DNA from: Actinomadura sp. KC216
GTDB taxonomy: Bacteria > Actinomycetota > Actinomycetes > Streptosporangiales > Streptosporangiaceae
Assembly: GCF_004348535.1 (NCBI RefSeq)
Contig: NZ_SMJX01000014.1
Span: forward strand, 1-56,418
Direction of reading: 5' to 3'
DNA: 56,418 nucleotides
Shown: positions 55,455-56,418 of the stretch, piece by piece
Numbering within the stretch: the stretch's first letter is position 1
How the letters are laid out: the number at the start of each line of letters is the position of its first letter
The notes under the pieces: generated by a model
Databases searched by the model: none
Seen by the model: the letters and a program-made list of their open reading frames with translations, nothing else
Told to the model about the DNA's origin: nothing
Translations under genes and position numbers: made by a program

Positions 55455-55815
55455 ACCCCTATCGAACCGGGGCCGGGATGGTCGCGACGCTGGCGCTGCT
55501 GGCCGTGGTGCCGACCTCGGCCGCGATCGCCGACTCCCCTGCCCGCCTCCGCGCGGACCGGGTCACCGTCGGTGACTGGGCCAGGCCCCTGCACATCCGG
55601 GTCGATCCGGGGCTCCGGGCATCCCGCCCGGCAGGATCCTCGGCTCGATCATGCCGCCCGCGCAGGCCAGCGCCCTGTGCCATATCACCGACGGCGCACA
55701 GATGACCGCCTGGGGCCGGACCAGGTCGGACTGGGTCAAGATCCGGTACGGCTGGGAGGGGCACGCGTGGCTGTGGGGCGGCGGCCTGAACCCCTACTCG
55801 CTCCGTGAGTGCTAG
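55451..55815 (+). pseudogene. Secreted SH3-like protein, frameshifted tandem copy
   Basis: Starts at ATG 55451 (GAGGAGGG upstream), overlapping the preceding stop (ATGA). Signal peptide MNPYRTGAGMVATLALLAVV, then VTVGDWARPLHIRVDPG. Near 55,612 the frame is lost. The continuation PGIPPGRILGSIMPPAQASA and TRSDWVKIRYGWEGHAWLWG lies in another frame and ends with TAG at 55813-55815. A single one-base change restores a 120-residue SH3-like protein. Confidence 0.65.
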
Positions 55816-55876
55816 CGCCTGTCCGGTGGATCCTGTGTTGATCCACGGCAGAGCGGTGACCAGGACTTTGCGGGCC

Positions 55877-55972
55877 ATGCCGGTGGAGTCCTTGACCGAT
55901 GACGAGGCGGCGGCGTACGGGCGGTTCGCGGGGCCGCCGCCTCAGGCGGACTTGGAGCGGGTGTTCTTCCTA
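55877..55972 (+). pseudogene. Tn3-family transposase N-terminal fragment (DUF4158)
   Basis: The first 32 codons (MPVESLTDDEAAAYGRFAGP, then ADLERVFFLD) match the DUF4158 start of Tn3-family transposases. Immediately afterwards the sequence becomes the reverse strand of the next remnant, so the transposase is cut at about 55,970. Confidence 0.65.
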
Positions 55973-56418
55973 GATGTAGCGCCGCGCCAACCCGTCCAGC
56001 GTCCGGCCCGGCACGACGGCGAGGAGGTCACCGATCCGGGCCTGCTCGGGCGGACGGCCCAGCGGCCCGGCGAAGAACGTCCGCCGCGACGCCGCCAGGC
56101 ACTCCCGCGCCCAGCCATAGAAGGCCAGCCACGCCGCCCCCGGTCCCGGGGCCAGCAACTCCACCTGCTCCTCCATCCGGCCCGGATCGCGGAACGCGCG
56201 CAGCCACGACCCATCTGCGAAGCGGTAGCGGCACAACTCCTTCGGCTCCACCATCGCGCAGCCGACCCCCAGGTTCCTGAACAGCTCCGGCATGGTGAGC
56301 AGCGACGGGCCGAGCGAAAACACGAACCCTCCCGCTCGTGCCCGGCCAGCTTCCCGCCGAGCCGGTCGAGCCGCTCGAACAACCGGATCTCATGCCCGTT
56401 GCGCGCCAGCTCCAGCGC
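55970..56418 (-). pseudogene. Phytoene-desaturase-like FAD oxidoreductase fragment
   Basis: The minus strand reads FERLDRLGGKLAGHEREG, then after a one-base frameshift near 56,330 FSLGPSLLTMPELFRNLGVG, CRYRFADGSWLRAFRDPGRM and a stop at 55970. This is the FAD-proximal N-terminal third of a CrtI-like desaturase of about 500 residues. It continues past the window edge upstream. It is truncated exactly where the Tn3 fragment begins. Confidence 0.6.

Noticed and set aside
1..56418. tRNA, rRNA, riboswitch or CRISPR array
   Set aside because: No T-loop-like tRNA pattern, rRNA sequence or spaced direct repeats were seen in a manual scan; a covariance-model search would be decisive.

Overview
This is a high-GC actinobacterial window. 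GAF-ANTAR regulators, a SpoIIE-type PP2C phosphatase, an IS481-type transposase remnant, a lipoprotein-type Liv transporter and GTG starts all point to a filamentous actinomycete, perhaps of the Streptosporangiales (family is inference). No rRNA, tRNA or CRISPR array was found by eye.

Left flank (1-9,225). Two GAF-ANTAR proteins, a GAF-PP2C phosphatase, a tyrosine recombinase that has lost its nucleophile tyrosine, and a small membrane protein are followed by a gene graveyard. The graveyard holds frameshifted or truncated pieces of a fatty-acid desaturase, a DUF2867 protein, a LysR regulator, an ECF sigma factor and a TfoX/YjbR-like protein.

Biosynthetic cluster (9,226-29,343). Seven same-strand, closely packed genes encode a fatty-acyl-AMP ligase fused to an acyl carrier protein, a one-module reducing PKS (KS-AT-DH-KR-ACP), a one-module NRPS, a type II thioesterase, two acyl-CoA dehydrogenases and an MFS exporter. 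The NRPS reads TubC dock, Cy-like condensation domain, Cys-type A domain, PCP, then an unusual C-terminal Rossmann domain resembling cyanobacterial acyl-ACP reductase. A FAD monooxygenase, a methyltransferase and a LuxR-type regulator with a degenerate receiver follow. The likely product is a fatty acid extended by one (methyl)malonate unit, dehydrated to the 2-enoyl thioester, joined to cysteine (possibly cyclised) and reduced or released by the terminal domain. I recognise no known product with this architecture.

Catabolic island (30,295-51,548). A TetR regulator is divergent from an atu-like operon (AtuA, enoyl-CoA hydratase, biotin-dependent acyl-CoA carboxylase beta and alpha). A second TetR follows. 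Then comes a minus-strand run of 14 genes starting at 51,548: EthD, Liv-type substrate-binding protein, two permeases, two ATPases, acyl-CoA synthetase, SDR, EthD, luciferase-like monooxygenase, thiolase, acyl-CoA dehydrogenase, SDR and an APH-fold kinase. Many junctions are ATGA/GTGA overlaps. The logic is import, CoA activation and beta-oxidation-like breakdown of a hydrophobic, probably branched isoprenoid-like or ring-derived carboxylic acid. The substrate is not determined by the sequence.

Right flank (51,549-56,418). Mostly decay: fragments of an RHS-type secreted protein, glycerol dehydrogenase, an IS481-family transposase, a Tn3-family transposase and a phytoene-desaturase-like oxidoreductase. 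Interspersed are a GNAT protein, a LuxR-type regulator and a tandem pair of secreted SH3-like proteins with frame disruptions. The long intact PKS and NRPS frames argue that the many frameshifts in the flanks are not simply poor sequencing throughout.
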